This document shows positions 33,741-45,584 of a DNA stretch of 64,000 bases, in pieces. Origin of the DNA: Ursus arctos. Its lineage: Eukaryota; Chordata; Mammalia; Carnivora; Ursidae. The stretch lies in NCBI RefSeq assembly GCF_023065955.2, contig NW_026622952.1, positions 33,553,813-33,617,812 of the forward strand. The letters are read 5' to 3'. Each line of letters starts with the position of its first letter. Position 1 is the stretch's first letter. The position numbers and the translations under genes are program-made. The notes beneath the pieces were generated by a model, which made no database searches, had not been told where the DNA came from, and was given only the letters and a program-made list of their open reading frames with translations.

Positions 33741-35633
33741 TCAGCACAGAAGAGTGTGCTCCCTTGCTCTCCCCTGGAGAATGAAAGCTTCCAGTAGTAT
33801 TACTGGGAACAGAAGTAAATATCGGAATATTGCTAGTTTCTTTATTCTCAAGTGGCAAATCTCCTCACTGAGTGTGTATCTACTTCTGCACCTGCGTGTG
33901 TATGCACACATACTCGTCTCCATCAGATTCTCCATGGCAGGTAGGCTTTCCTATGTTTAATTTTCTTTCAAATAATTCACTTCTTACACACCACCAGTTA
34001 TTTCTTATTTCTGTGGTCGTGGAGATTCATTCAAAACACTCTCAACATGTCAGAGAGCACAGTAAAAGTTACTTTCACTAATTTGGAAAAATAAACAGGA
34101 ACCCTCTATATAGGATGACAAGTTGGAAGGAAGTAGAAAGAAGAGTAAAACTTAAAGGCATCAGACTCCCTCAAAGCAACGTTATGGTTGCTATTTTCAG
34201 TCTGATCATTAGACATTTTCTATCTATCATTATTAGTAGAGTGGTAGGAAACCAGTCTGAATAAAATTTACAATAACAGTATCATATTTGCCCATATTTT
34301 TATTTAGTGTACATAAATGCACAATGCCATCAGAACAGTTTCATGTAGTAGAGTCCGACTCTGTGGATATCCGTTCAAACTGTCAACAGGGTTTGACGCT
34401 AATAATATTTCAAAATGGCGGAGAGGTAGCACGTGATGAGTGCACTGTCTGGTGTGCACTGACACTGGTGCAGAGAGTGATATTCTGCCAGGAGAACTGG
34501 GTAATAACTCTTGTAAGAGCGCACAGTTAAGACTGGAACTCAATTTTGAAGGACAAGTGGAGACCAGGGATGCTGACTTGCAGCACCGCTTCCCAATCAT
34601 GACAAGAGACAGGAAGAATTTGACACTAAGCTTCCCCCACCAAATCGCAACCCTTTTACAACCAAGAAACTTGTACTGTTGTGAGGGGTCTATCTATATT
34701 CTACCTCTGTGCCAGAAATATGTGCATCTGTCTGTAATGATGAATCAAAATTATGGGATGGAATGGAATACCATGGCTGAAGAGATCTGGTGAGAATATT
34801 CATTGAGTGACCACATGTACTGTCTGGGCCACCCTAGTAAGAATCTGGGAACAAATGTTTAAATTCCTTTGCTGCCAAGAAAACAACACGAAAACAAATT
34901 TAAAAAAAAAAAAATCCGCCTCTTCAGCTGTCCCCCCTGATGCCCCTGAGAATGTGATCTACTTTTGAGGCTAAATTCACTATCTGAACTCCCAAATGAA
35001 AGGAAGAGGAATTCAGGTTAGCCAGAAATTCCTTAGGTGAGTCTCACATCCTGTCCACAAGGATTATTTGAGAGATTTCTCATGGAATCTATCCATTAAG
35101 TAGTGAGACTAAGCTTTGTGATCTTTTTCCCAGGGTACATCCCCTATATGACTTGCAGATACTTACTAAAAATACTCACAGCTGAAAGCTCCTTACACAC
35201 CCCTCACAGCATCACACGCATTTACACCCTTTCCAGCTGCCCGCTATATTTAAAATCATAGAATATTACTATGATGTTTTCCCACTTTTGGATCTTATTT
35301 TGTGAAAAGTCATGAATTAAAGTATAAAATCCCACCAAAACTACTGGTTATGTAAGAATCATCCAATTATTATTATAAAGTGAATTTTTATGTTTCCATC
35401 AAGTTTTCTCATCTTTCACTTCCCTAAAACAAACTGCAAAAGGATCATTATAGCAGTTCTTTTTCCCCCTGCTCTAATGGGAATTCTCACTCATGTGATT
35501 TACATCATATATAACAAAGACGCGTGCGACAGGACTGGATAGTTTTAATCAGATTTGAGCCATATGATGCCAGACAGAAACGTATGGCTTGGCATAAAAA
35601 TCTGTAAGTCCGTATGTTCTAGATAAAGAGGTA
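33741..35633. other. Single-copy sequence
   Basis: No gene recognised. Overlapping frames of 80-117 codons on both strands at 34288-34793 have no domain and no splice context. A poly-A run sits at 34901-34913. Confidence 0.35.
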
Positions 35634-35634
<1 letters not shown>

Positions 35635-35679
<45 letters not shown>

Positions 35680-35702
35680 TATGCATGTACACACACACAC
35701 AA
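35635..35702. repeat. (GT)n facing (AC)n, self-complementary
   Basis: About 21 GT units (35635-35676), then 'gagtatgcatgtac' and about seven AC units to 35702. The two arrays are mutually complementary around the palindrome ATGCAT, so the block could fold as a hairpin or cruciform. Confidence 0.95.
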
Positions 35703-36354
35703 TTTGGATATGCTGTCATTTTTCAAAGTCTCAGATGTTTCATTTCTTCCCTGTTGACAGTTTAGATCTATTTGATGTTCGGGGACTAACATAGATTTTA
35801 TAGCCAGATTTTTAAAGTCATTATCCAATGCGAGAGTGAAGGATTGCCTTCGTGTCATAACGAAAAATTGAAGGGACTTCAGTGTAAAGAGCAACTATGG
35901 TCAAATAAAACAAAACAAGTAAACAAAAACAAACAACAATGAAACAAACCATGAATAAATAAATAAGAGAGAGAGAGAAGAAGAAAAAATACACTAAATC
36001 ACTAAAAAATGATCCCCAAATGTAGTTATACTCAGTTTCTGTCAGTGTTCTTGGCTTTCAAGCCGAACATCCCTGCTCTATGATGCAGGCACACACATAT
36101 TTAGATATTTAAAGTATGTGCTCCAGGAGGACAGAGGGATTTCCATGTGAAATGATGTGATAGAATGAAGATTAACTGAAAGTAGTCATTTATCGTAGAA
36201 TATTTAAGAAAATTCTGTTTTACAACAGGTATTAATCTCGGCATCACCTGCATGAATCTAACTTCTTAATTTGAAATTCTTGGAAGAATCCTGATGTCCT
36301 TTCACACTTTGGTTGCTTTATCCCATTAGTGGTCTCTTCCTGAGAACAAGCAGA
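35703..36354. other. Single-copy sequence with A-rich patch
   Basis: No gene. 35905-35990 is A-rich with CAAA, AATA and AG units. It looks like a low-complexity tail, but no element body is recognised before it. Confidence 0.35.
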
Positions 36355-36440
36355 AGGCATTCATCTACTCAGTAAATATTAACTGGATGCCAGACCCTCT
36401 GCTAGTGAACCTATTCACTGTCCTTCCTTATGGAAACATC
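36355..36440 (-). mobile_element. L2 3'-end fragment
   Basis: 'ctactcagtaaatattaact' and 'ggatgccagaccctctgcta' resemble the reversed L2 terminus. Short and diverged. Confidence 0.4.
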
Positions 36441-36849
36441 CACATTATTTGCCTTAGGTTCTCTCATTTCTGATTTTTTAAAAACCTAACTTCTGAATTA
36501 GTTTCTTTGTGAAAACTTTTGTTTGCTCTAGAGTGTTCACCCCTTCTCCCAATGAGAAGAGTAAAAATCTTGGGAGGAGAGAACATTTATCTCCTCCTGG
36601 GCAGCCTACCACTGTCTGAATTGTATCATACGACCGAAGGGGCTTCATACAACGTCGCTATGGCTGATCATTGGGAAGGAGTGTTTCTGAGAAGACTATG
36701 ACTGTTCCCGGTCCCTCCCTTTCCTGCCCAGAGATGGGCGTCACTGTTAACAATTCCAACGTCATTATGGGATACTTGTCTCTAGTCCAGTATTTTATCC
36801 CTCCAGCTGAAAGCATGATCCCTAATCAACTAAAACCAATTACTACATG
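36441..36849. other. Single-copy sequence
   Basis: No gene and no repeat recognised. Confidence 0.3.
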
Positions 36850-36968
36850 ACTTTGGGGGATTAACCTCCCCACATCCCCGTCTCAACTTCTGTAAGGTAC
36901 AGGATTTGCAAAATACTACTGCTAGGGTCCTTTCATATCCAAAATGCTGTTAGTCTAAAATTACATGA
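36850..36968 (+). mobile_element. MIR-family SINE fragment
   Basis: 'gggggattaacctccccaca...', 'caacttctgtaaggtacagg' and 'ctgctagggtcctttcatat' with '...gtctaaaattacatga' match the MIR-type order ('...cctcagttttctcatctgtaaaatg...aggtcccttccagctctaaaattctatga'). Confidence 0.55.
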
Positions 36969-37179
36969 CCATGGAGGACAAGCTTGCCTTCCTCACATAT
37001 GAGGATATGAACACAATCTGTGGCCCAACTGATGGCCAAACTCCAGGGTTTCCTCCGACTGCACCGGCCACTCCTTCTCATCTCATCTGATGGATCTTCA
37101 TTTTAGGCCTGACCACAAAGCACTCAAGTAGCTCAGGGCTCGAGGCTCATGCCGCTTCCTTTTCACTTTACAGGATTTC
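36969..37179. other. Sequence upstream of L2
   Basis: No gene. It may include further 5' L2 sequence too decayed to recognise. Confidence 0.3.
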
Positions 37180-38200
37180 AACCAATTCCATGACTTTAAA
37201 TGCCATCTCTATAAGGTAATGATTTCCAGATTTATACCTATCTCCTGCCCTAATCTCTCCCTGGAACTCCAGACTTCTATATAAGTGCCTATCCAACATC
37301 TCCTCTTAGGTGTTATTTGGACATCTAAGACCTAATGTGTCTAAAATGAACTCTTGATGTCCACTCCCACCTTCACCGCAAACACTTGGCATGCTTCCAG
37401 TGTTCTAAATCTCAATAAATCTTACCACGATCCAGCCAGTTTCTCAGGTTAAAAACCCAAGAGGCATCATTTGCACTTTTCTTTTGCATATGCCCCTATA
37501 TCCACCAGCAGAGGTGCTGCCCTAATAATCCAACCATCTCACACCCTCCGCTGCCACCACCTCTGGCTCAAGCCACCATCATCCCTCACACGGTCTATGG
37601 CAACACATTCCTGATTGATTTCATGCTTCCCCACCACCTGTGATCCACGTAGCAGGCTTTTAGGACAAAACAAGATCTTGTAAATTATGCAGTTTAATAC
37701 ACCAGGGTTTTCTGATCATGGTTAGAACCTGAGTGTTCACCTAAGGCTGACAACATAATATGGCTCCTAGAAGAATCTCCAGCTATCTGTCCTCATTTAC
37801 TGGTCTCCTTAGAACTGATTGTAACAGCCAGCACACTCCACGTCGGGGACTCTGCCCCTGCTGCCAGCAAAGCGCTCCCCACAAGTGCCTCCATGGCTCT
37901 CACCTCACCTGATTCATCTCCCTGCTTGAAACCACCTCTGTAATCCACTATATGAAAAAGTGCACACCTCCCTTTTTTCTCTAGGCCTTTGCCTTGCCTT
38001 ACTTTGTACAACACATATTGTTCCTGGCATAATATCACACAGTTATTTTTTTTAGTATTTAGTGTCTCCTCTTCCAGTATGTAAGCTCCATTAGAACAGG
38101 GGATAGGTCTGCTTTGTTTACAGTATAAATATCAAAAGTCTAGAATCATACCAGGTACACAGTCATTGTCTATTAAATATGTATTAAATGAGTGACTCAC
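37180..38200 (+). mobile_element. LINE-2, about 1 kb of 3' end
   Basis: One of the best-preserved L2 copies in the window. It starts at the region of the reverse-transcriptase YADD motif, which is degenerate here ('ctttaaatgccatctctataagg'). It continues with 'ccaacatctcctcttaggtg', 'aatgtgtctaaaatgaactc', 'caagccaccatcatccctca' and 'aggcctttgccttgccttac', and ends with 'agtatgtaagctccattaga' and '...tattaaatatgtattaaatg'. No open frame survives. The 81-codon minus frame at 37793-38038 is antisense L2. Confidence 0.88.
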
Positions 38201-38314
38201 AGTATTAGTTCATGAGCTCCAGCCAGCCTGGCAAATCTAACCTATGCTGCTGGTTAAGATCTCTTGTGTGAGAGCTCCGTACAAAAGAATTTCTCAACTT
38301 TAAACATGGTCAGG

Positions 38315-38545
38315 AGAGTCGTAATATCTATCATTTCCTATGTGCTCGCTATGCTGCAGATAATGTGCTAAGTATTTATTCTTTCCTCACCTTCCTTAAT
38401 CCTCAAAAGGAAACTACCTGGGATTACTTCCACTTCTGAGGTAAGAGACAAGAAGTATGGGCTTCACAGTTAATAAGTGATAAAACAGGTATAAAATCCA
38501 AAGGCTGCCCAAGGCTACATAGACTGTGTGCTTCAGTTTCCTACT
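38315..38545 (-). mobile_element. MIR
   Basis: Reversed MIR nearly from end to end: 'tctatcatttcctatgtgct', 'gataatgtgctaagtattta', 'ccttaatcctcaaaaggaaa' and '...taataagtgataaaacagg...', finishing near 'ctgcccaaggctacatagac'. Confidence 0.8.
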
Positions 38546-41482
38546 TTAACACAAAGCTCAGACTCAAATGCCCGCAAAGGCCGATCCATGTTGGAAACCA
38601 TCCAGTGGCCTTCTTGCTTTCCTTTGTCAACTCACCTTTGATAGAGATCTGGGCACAGATAAATATTCCTCTGCCACGGGGGCAAAAAAGGAAACAGTTG
38701 TGAATTCATGATGGTGCTTCAAAGTAGTTTGCAACAGCGAGCGGGGAAGACAGTACACAGACACATCCTAGAGAGGGAAGCCACCGCTTGGCCCTAGCCG
38801 ATTGTAGGACGAAGGAATATGCATCCAGAGCTGTCCGATTTCCCGCTTCCTCAAAAGAAAGTAGAAATTCCAATTTTTCAATGAAATTTCACAAAGTTGT
38901 ACATGTTAGCTGAACACTCGCAAGGCCTGGAGACCATACAAAGCATATCTGTAGGCCATGTCCAGCCCACAGACCCCCTCGCTGGACATCCTGACAAAGT
39001 TCTGAGCCAGGTATTAGAGCTGAGGGGTGAGAAGTGGGGATAGGAACGCGGAAGAGAGAATACTTAGGTCATGGTCACAGACACATGATAAGGAGGGAGA
39101 AGCTGGCACTTGGTAATGCCATTAGCGTATGAGATAATCAAGTCCCAAAGCTTTAGAGAGGGGAATTACTCCCATCTGAGACAGTCAGAGATTCACAGAA
39201 CAGGTACCATCTGAACAGCCCCTGCTTTGTGTGGAAAGATACTTACGTCAGTGTTGCAGGGTTCAGACCAAATCATGAATTACATGTAAAGCTCCGAAAA
39301 GTAGGAGGCACTTACACATTTCAAGAATCTTAATTACAAACTAGAACTGGCAGCACAGAAAATATTTGAAATGTATATAAAATCTAATGCTTGCACAGAA
39401 TGAGTCTGTCACCATCTTATTAAAATAATGTGTATTTTTCAGGTTCTTGATTGTAACTACATTTTAGGACTAGGGCACTAAGCCATGGAAGTTCTGTTTT
39501 TAAATAAAATCTTTGTATGATTCTGCTTCATACCCGGGGGTGCCGGGGACGGCATTTTACCTCTCCCTTCCTCCTGGCATTGATTGACAAGTGTTTTGTT
39601 GAAAAACTAAGTCGATTCTCATTTTGTTGGTGACATGGAGACAGCTTTGAAAATTCATTGTGCCCATTTCTTGAAAGGGACTTCTAGTGATCAGGAACTG
39701 ATTTGAGATGTCCAGCAGTAATGGTTTCTCCCCAGCTTTTCATAACCTTCCTCTCCTCAGTCCAGTAGCCGAAGATTTTTGGTTTGTGGCTTTTAAAGTG
39801 TTGCTAGGGTACATATTTCTGCACATGAATGGATCTGTCCACCCACATAGCCTCACTACACTGTGCTCCTGCAATTATAAATTAAATAATAATTTAATTT
39901 TAAAATATTTAAATTTAATATTTACATTCCATATTGGACAATATATTTTGAAGACAGCCATTTTCTGATGAATGTTTTTAATTTTAAGGACTCTAATATA
40001 AGGAATAATAAAAGTGACATTTTAGACTATTCTGAATTTAGGAGCATAAATAGGAAATTTCAGGGCCTAGTTTTCAAGAATAGACGCTAACAGGATCAAC
40101 AGAATTAAACCTGTCATTATGCAAAAAATGCTTTTTCATCCTGCACATATTTTAAGATCCGTTTTTGAGGTTTGCAGAGAGCTTAATTTTCAGTGTAGAG
40201 TAAAAGATAGCGTTACCCAGTGTAGGTGATAAATTAGGTTATCACAGTTATTTGCACGACCCTTAAAAGGTGAGCAAACCAAATACACCTGAAAAGCAGA
40301 GCTATTAACCTTAAAATGGGTTACAGATTTGATCTGTGGGTAAAGACACGCAAGCAAACGTGAAGGATTTTGTTAATACTCCCACTATTTGGTTACCGGT
40401 ATTCGAATATTTAGACATAACATCTGTGAGCTAACTCAATAGTGTATACAGGGAATTTTTATCTGTTTGGTTTTCTGACTTGACTTCTGCTTTTCCTTTC
40501 TGAATTCATTTCATACTACCTGACTACTCGTAACTAAAGGAGCTTATTTCTACTACTGTAACAAGCCTTCAACTGGCTGTTTTCTCTGTACACCTTTTTC
40601 ATCGCCACTGATATATCTTTGTTCATATTATTGAGGCCATCAGCAACGAGGGGAGTGAGACTTGAGTTTAAATTCAGTTCTGCTATGTATAAACTGTATC
40701 TTTGTAAAGTACTTAATGTCTGAGTTTTCCTTATTCATGAAATAAATGCCATGTACAGTTATCGTAGGGACTCCATCAGGCAGGTAGCTTATCACAGTGC
40801 TCGATGTATATTTCATGCTCATTAAGGAGGACAGTCACTTTCTTTAATGATGCTATTCAAAATTTAACTTCTCAGAAACCTGCTAGTGACTCAGCTTGAG
40901 TACAGAACATATCTCACGTGGACAAGGTAGTGTGCTGATGAGGGGCAGTCAGAGACATAATCCACTTTCAGCCCATCTCGTTCACCTTGACAAACCACCA
41001 AAATGCCCTGGGTCCAACTACCCTGTGAAAAAACTCGAGGGGAAGATGATGAGGCCTCTTTCAGCTTCCAGAATCCTGTGACTGGACTCCAATTATTATT
41101 CAGGCTCTTCATGCACTTTTTACATAGGGAGAATGTTCCCATATTCTGCTGTATTTATTCATATATTGCCTAGTAACCATTCTTCAGATTTTAAAAAATC
41201 AGTATAATGCAATGACCAAGGTTATGCCTTTTGTACCTAAAAAGTAGGCTTTTGGGGGCAATGGGGAGAAATAGGTGCTCAAAAAAACCTAATTTCATGA
41301 ATATTCTCCCCATGACCCAATCCCCAATAGCATGAACCTGTTCAATGCCACGTTTTTACAAGCAACACATCTTCTAGACTTAATTCTTGGGGTCTGCTGC
41401 TGAATTTTGATATTATTTGTGTGGCAAAACAATCTTTTACGTCAACATACCCACTGAAATTTTATAAAATTTCTTACATTTA
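38546..41482. other. Single-copy sequence
   Basis: No gene recognised. 38690-39060 has a raised CpG count. A PBX/MEIS-like TGATTGACA lies near 39582. 40000-40450 is free of repeats and mildly CpG-enriched. Frames of 60-86 codons (39708-39968, 40640-40822, 40891-41142) show no domain. Confidence 0.35.
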
Positions 41483-41523
41483 TTTTTAGATAATAGGTAT
41501 TTAGTTTTTAGATAATAGGTATT
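41483..41523. repeat. 19-bp perfect tandem duplication
   Basis: 'tttttagataataggtatt' occurs at 41483-41501 and again at 41505-41523 (period 22). Identity suggests a recent slippage or duplication event. Confidence 0.95.
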
Positions 41524-41749
41524 ATGTTTCTTAAACATATACAAAGGAAGAGCAGAACGTCCCATTGTTATATTATTCACACAGCACTCACTATTTTATA
41601 AAGAAAATAAATCACAAACAGGGGTAAAAAGGTGTAACATGTAGGGTGACACCGCCTTCGCCTCAGTTATTCGACCCCAAGTTGGTCATTTTATCAGTTT
41701 TCTGTTTTAATCCAGAATGTCTATGCAAACCCAGCATATGTGTGCAGAT
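41524..41749. other. AT-rich sequence before L1
   Basis: No gene. The L1 fragment that follows may extend into this stretch. Confidence 0.3.
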
Positions 41750-42090
41750 TTTTTTTTTACAGCGTATAATGTCTACATAATGTATATGTCTACATAAGGT
41801 CCTTCTCTCACTACCTTTCTTTTTTTACTCTTAGTTCCACTTCTTGGAAATATTTCCTGATAAGCCATACAAAACCACACGGCTTTTAAAGAGTGGCTCC
41901 ATAGTGTTCCATTATATGGGTTTTCCTCAATTTAGATTGAATGGCTTTCTAATAGGCCCCTTAGTTGTTTCCAGTTCTTTGTTATGATGAACAATACTGT
42001 GGTGAACAGCGTTTTCCTTACATCTTGGCAATCTTGGGTTAGTATGTCCTAGCCCTGTGATTAGGATCCAAGGATATGCAAATCTGTTTG
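41750..42090 (-). mobile_element. Old L1/HAL1-type 3' end fragment
   Basis: Reversed 3'-UTR wording: 'ttagttccacttcttggaaa', 'atagtgttccattatatggg', 'cttagttgtttccagttctt' and 'atgatgaacaatactgtggt'. Typical of old L1ME or HAL1 ends. Confidence 0.7.
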
Positions 42091-42119
42091 CAATTTATTT
42101 TATTTAAAAGAGGCCATAT

Positions 42120-42270
42120 AATCATTTTTAATTTCTGATCCTCTCAGAATCTATGTCCATTTTTCGGATGAGAAAAAAATGGGGAATTCAGTAAAAAGAC
42201 TTGATTAGTAAGCGTGGAAGCGAGATTAGAACATATCCCTCCCTAGGTTCTTCATCGCTTTCTGTCACCT
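42120..42270 (-). mobile_element. MIR fragment
   Basis: 'gtccatttttcggatgagaa', '...ttgattagtaagcgtggaag' and 'cgagattagaacatatccct' follow the reversed MIR core ('cccattttacagatgagaaaact...agtaagtggcagagc...gggattcgaaccca'). Confidence 0.6.
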
Positions 42271-43539
42271 CAAACTGAATGCTCAATGAATTCCAAAGAA
42301 AAGGTCATTTGAAAAATTGGGCATCTTCAACAGATGGATTAAGGTGGTGGCTGGTAGGCCTTTGAAGAAATGCATAGAAAGAGACTCAGAGAAAGACACA
42401 CTGTGCTTTTTTTCTCCCACACGGACCTCTTTGGAGTTACAATAAAGCCAAGCTTTTCTCTTCCCTTGTTTACCAGGTTCTATGAAAGAGAATAGAGAGA
42501 AAGATATTCCTGTTGATGAAAATGATGACAGATAAAATGTGTTTGAAGGCTATAAAAGCTTCTTACATCTGGAGCAGCTGGCAGCCTGGGATTGGACTCT
42601 AAGGGGAGCTCATAGATATCTAATTTGAGCAATGGTTAAAAGTAAACTTGGGAACAGCTGATTCAGTGCAGTTATCTCTGGCTCTGGGAAGTTTTTGTGA
42701 TGTTCGGAGGCCGGCACATAAAAATCCACATGACACGTATTTGCTGAGTCTAATATCCTTATGAAAATGAACGGGAATGATTTACAGGAATATATTAGAC
42801 ACAGCTGTTCTTATATAAACCGGGATATAACATGCTAGAGCAGGTAATGAGCCATTAAAATGGGCAGAAAGACCCGCTAATGTTTCAATAATTATGTATA
42901 TTAAAATATACAAATAACATTACAAATACCAGTAGCACAGAAATCCGATTAGATAAATTGCTAGTCATTCAGCAAATAGTTTTGGCCTACCACGAATAAA
43001 GCGTTTCGCTGAGACCCAAAAAGGACACAGAGTCTTTGTACCTCAACTATATTTCAGAATCACACACCAGAGATGCTGTCTACAAAGCGAAGCAACTTAG
43101 TGCTATAATGAGAACAGAGATGGAGGTGGGCCAAGGCCAAGCACCAAGGTCATTTAGTCACAAAAGCTGTCTTTTGGAAAGCTATGACATAAACTATGGT
43201 GATTTTGAGCCCCAGAGGTATCCGCTCAAGTCCCACATCAGAGCTTTCGGGGATGCGCACAAAGAGGAAAAGTCAAGAGAAAGAGAACGCTTGGTTGGAG
43301 AAATTTACATGAGAAGATTCTAGCATGATGGGCCTCCAGACTTCACAAGGAGTCTGGATCCTGGGCCTGATAAATGCTTTCCTCATGATGCTTCAAATCT
43401 GGATATGGATACAATGTACATGCACCAAGTTCCCTAACAGGAAGCAACCTGCAACAAACGTGAGGTAGGGCAATGCAGTAAGCATCGCGCGCAGAGAGAA
43501 GGGAGAGCAAGAGACTTTGCACTGAAGGCGGCAGAGGCA
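42271..43539. other. Single-copy sequence, possible regulatory block at 42480-42990
   Basis: No gene recognised. 42480-42990 lacks repeat signatures and has many TAAT, GATA-like and CAGCTG sites (for example 'ggagcagctggcagcctggg'). A 95-codon plus frame at 43036-43323 is open but has no recognisable domain, weak start context and no splice signals I can support. Confidence 0.35.
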
Positions 43540-44205
43540 GTATTATGGAGAAGTGTACTCAGTTGAGCCCTAAAGCGTACTAAGGTTTTTGACAGGTATT
43601 AATGATGCTGGAAAGGAAAGGTAAAGAAAATAACATAACCAAAGTCATAGAAATAAGATAGTACAAGATGTATTTGGGAGACAAGGAATAGTCCAAAATG
43701 GCTCAAGTGTAAGAAATATAGTAAGAAATCAGACTACTACCAGATTACTCTGAAGTCGTTTGGAAAGAGGGAGTTCTGGAGCAACCCTATTAAAATAATC
43801 CAGGGAACAACGCTTGGACTTAGAAAAGTAGCAGTGGGGATGGGACGGAATGGAGTGATGGAAGAACTGTTGCTCAGGAAAAGGCAACATGAGACTTTAA
43901 GTTTGGTGAGAGAGAGAGAACGAGAAGAAAAATAAGAGGCGCAGCTTAAAACATGGTTTTGAACCTCAGTGAGGTGTTAGAGAAGACGCGGGAAACATGA
44001 GACTGAAGGAGATGTACATATTGAAGTTGTTCCGTTGGTGGGGCTTCTGTGCAGAAACATCCAGCAGACCTATAGAACTACATCAGTGGAGCTCAAAATC
44101 AGTAACATGGCTGGGATTGTATGTTTGGAATTGATTTTTCTCTGCTTAGAAATGCTCCTTGAACACATGGATGAGGGTCAGAGAATATGCAGGGTAACAC
44201 AGAAA
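43540..44205 (-). mobile_element. LINE-2 block
   Basis: Reversed L2: 'tccaaaatggctcaagtgta', 'ctattaaaataatccaggga', 'aaagtagcagtggggatggg' and 'gaaggagatgtacatattga' in L2 antisense order. It is interrupted by the SINE at 44221 and probably continues to about 44650. Confidence 0.7.
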
Positions 44206-44220
44206 GGCGAAGAAAACAGT

Positions 44221-44434
44221 GGTGCCTCGGTGCCTCAGTTGGTTAAGCGTCTGCCTTTGGCTCAGGTCATGATCCTAGGGTCCTGGGATTGAGTCCTGCA
44301 TCAGACTCCCTGCTCAATGGGGAGTCTGCTTTTCTCTCTACCCCTTCCCCCTGCTTGTGATCTCTCTCTCTCCCACACACTCTCTTTCTCTCTCTCAAAT
44401 AAATATATAAAATCTTAAAAAAGAAAAAAAAGGT
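44221..44434 (+). mobile_element. Can-SINE in L2
   Basis: The head 'ggtgcctcggtgcctcagtt' is slightly mutated. The B box ('gggattgagtcc'), CT-rich body and 'aaataaatatataaaatctt' tail follow. Flanks 'ggcgaagaaaaca' and 'ggctaaggaaaca' look like a target-site duplication with two mismatches. Confidence 0.93.
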
Positions 44435-44446
44435 GGGGGGGGGGGG
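44435..44446. repeat. Poly-G run
   Basis: About 12 G after the SINE tail, a likely polymorphic homopolymer and a G-quadruplex-prone spot. Confidence 0.85.
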
Positions 44447-44650
44447 CTAAGGAAACAGACCATCTCATTGAATCAAGAGCAAGACGCAGCAGCCAAGGAG
44501 TCAAAGAATGAAAAGGAAGCCTAGGTAATAACACAGTTGCCAGGACAGAAAGGAGAAGTGAGGAGAACTAGATCATTCAAGGTATAAAATATATCATACA
44601 CACAGGAGAAATCGAGGTCTGAGGAAAGACCACTGAATTTGGTCTGTGGG
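44447..44650 (-). mobile_element. LINE-2 block after the SINE
   Basis: Purine-rich sequence ('gcagcagccaaggagtcaaa', 'aggagaagtgaggagaacta') consistent with the continuing reversed L2 5' part. Assigned mainly by context. Confidence 0.45.
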
Positions 44651-44699
44651 GTGTGATTGGTTTAAGAAAATGGTGGCAGCAAGAGCAAAGAGCATCTCA

Positions 44700-45325
44700 A
44701 CCATATCCTTTGAAATAACCTTTCAACAGGGCTTCCTACTCTAACCTTTCCCTTATCAACCATCCTTCTTTCTATCCCAAGTTATCTTTCTAAAATCCAA
44801 ATTTAGTGATATCACTACTTGGTGAACATTTTTCAATGGCTTCCATGACCTACAGACTTCAGGGCTCTTCCAACTGTGGCCGCACCCAATTGACACCATT
44901 TGCTGAAATCAGCTGCATGTTGTTTGCCCTTTTTAAACAGGTGTCAACTCTTTATACTTCTTACCTTTGCTAATGCTGGTGTTGTTTTGTTTTGTTTTGT
45001 TTTGTTTTGTTTCGTTTTGTTTTGTTTTCAAAATAGAATACCTTCCAATGTTTCCCAGCAGCCTAATGGTCTACCTTGGTCATCTCCTGGCTGAAGTCCT
45101 TTGGGCAGAACAGATTCCTCAAGTCAGTGCTTCCGTAGACCTTTCCAGAGGTCTCACCTATGCTATTAGATCACATTTACTGAACAATGATTTGTTCACA
45201 CACCTTGTGTCCTCTATTGTGGTACTAAGTTAAAAACAGTGTCATATTCATTCTTAGGGTCCAGAACCTAGCATTGTCCACATATGTTAGTTTTTATTGC
45301 TTTTGAATGAAGGAAGGAAGGGGTT
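44700..45325 (+). mobile_element. LINE-2 3' end
   Basis: Plus-strand L2: 'caacagggcttcctactcta', 'ttatctttctaaaatccaaa', 'catttttcaatggcttccat' and, at the end, 'agggtccagaacctagcatt' with 'ttattgcttttgaatgaagg'. A TTTTG microsatellite has grown inside it. Confidence 0.8.
44984..45028. repeat. (TTTTG)n microsatellite
   Basis: About nine TTTTG units with one C substitution, inside L2. Plus-strand frames here (44900-45094, 44967-45233) are Phe/Val/Leu/Cys repeats of this tract and not genes. Confidence 0.95.
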
Positions 45326-45584
45326 GTAACTCGCTACTAAAACGCAGGGTGTTTGGGGATGGGGAGAGCTGAGCGTGTTTGAGAGTAAAGCAAAGAAGGA
45401 GTAAGTAAAGGGAAAGAGACTGCTGATGCTAAGAGAGAAAGGAGGAGATAACTAATGGAGCTATGTCCTAAAGAAATCAGGATGTGTTACATAAATAATA
45501 TAGATGCCTGTGTGACTCTTGGAGAGAGAGAGGGGGGCACCTTTTCACCTGAAGCAGGGGACCGTGGACAGGGGGTCATAAGTA
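45326..45584. other. Purine-rich sequence
   Basis: No gene. It may be decayed antisense L2, but nothing is specific enough. Confidence 0.3.

Noticed and set aside
34288..34793. Overlapping 80-117 codon frames on both strands
   Set aside because: No domain and no consistent frame; typical chance openings in a GC-richer patch.
43036..43323. 95-codon plus-strand frame
   Set aside because: No domain, no supportable splice sites or promoter, and no sign of codon conservation that could be judged from one sequence.
44900..45233. Cys/Phe/Leu-rich plus-strand frames resembling a membrane protein
   Set aside because: Translation of the TTTTG microsatellite in L2.
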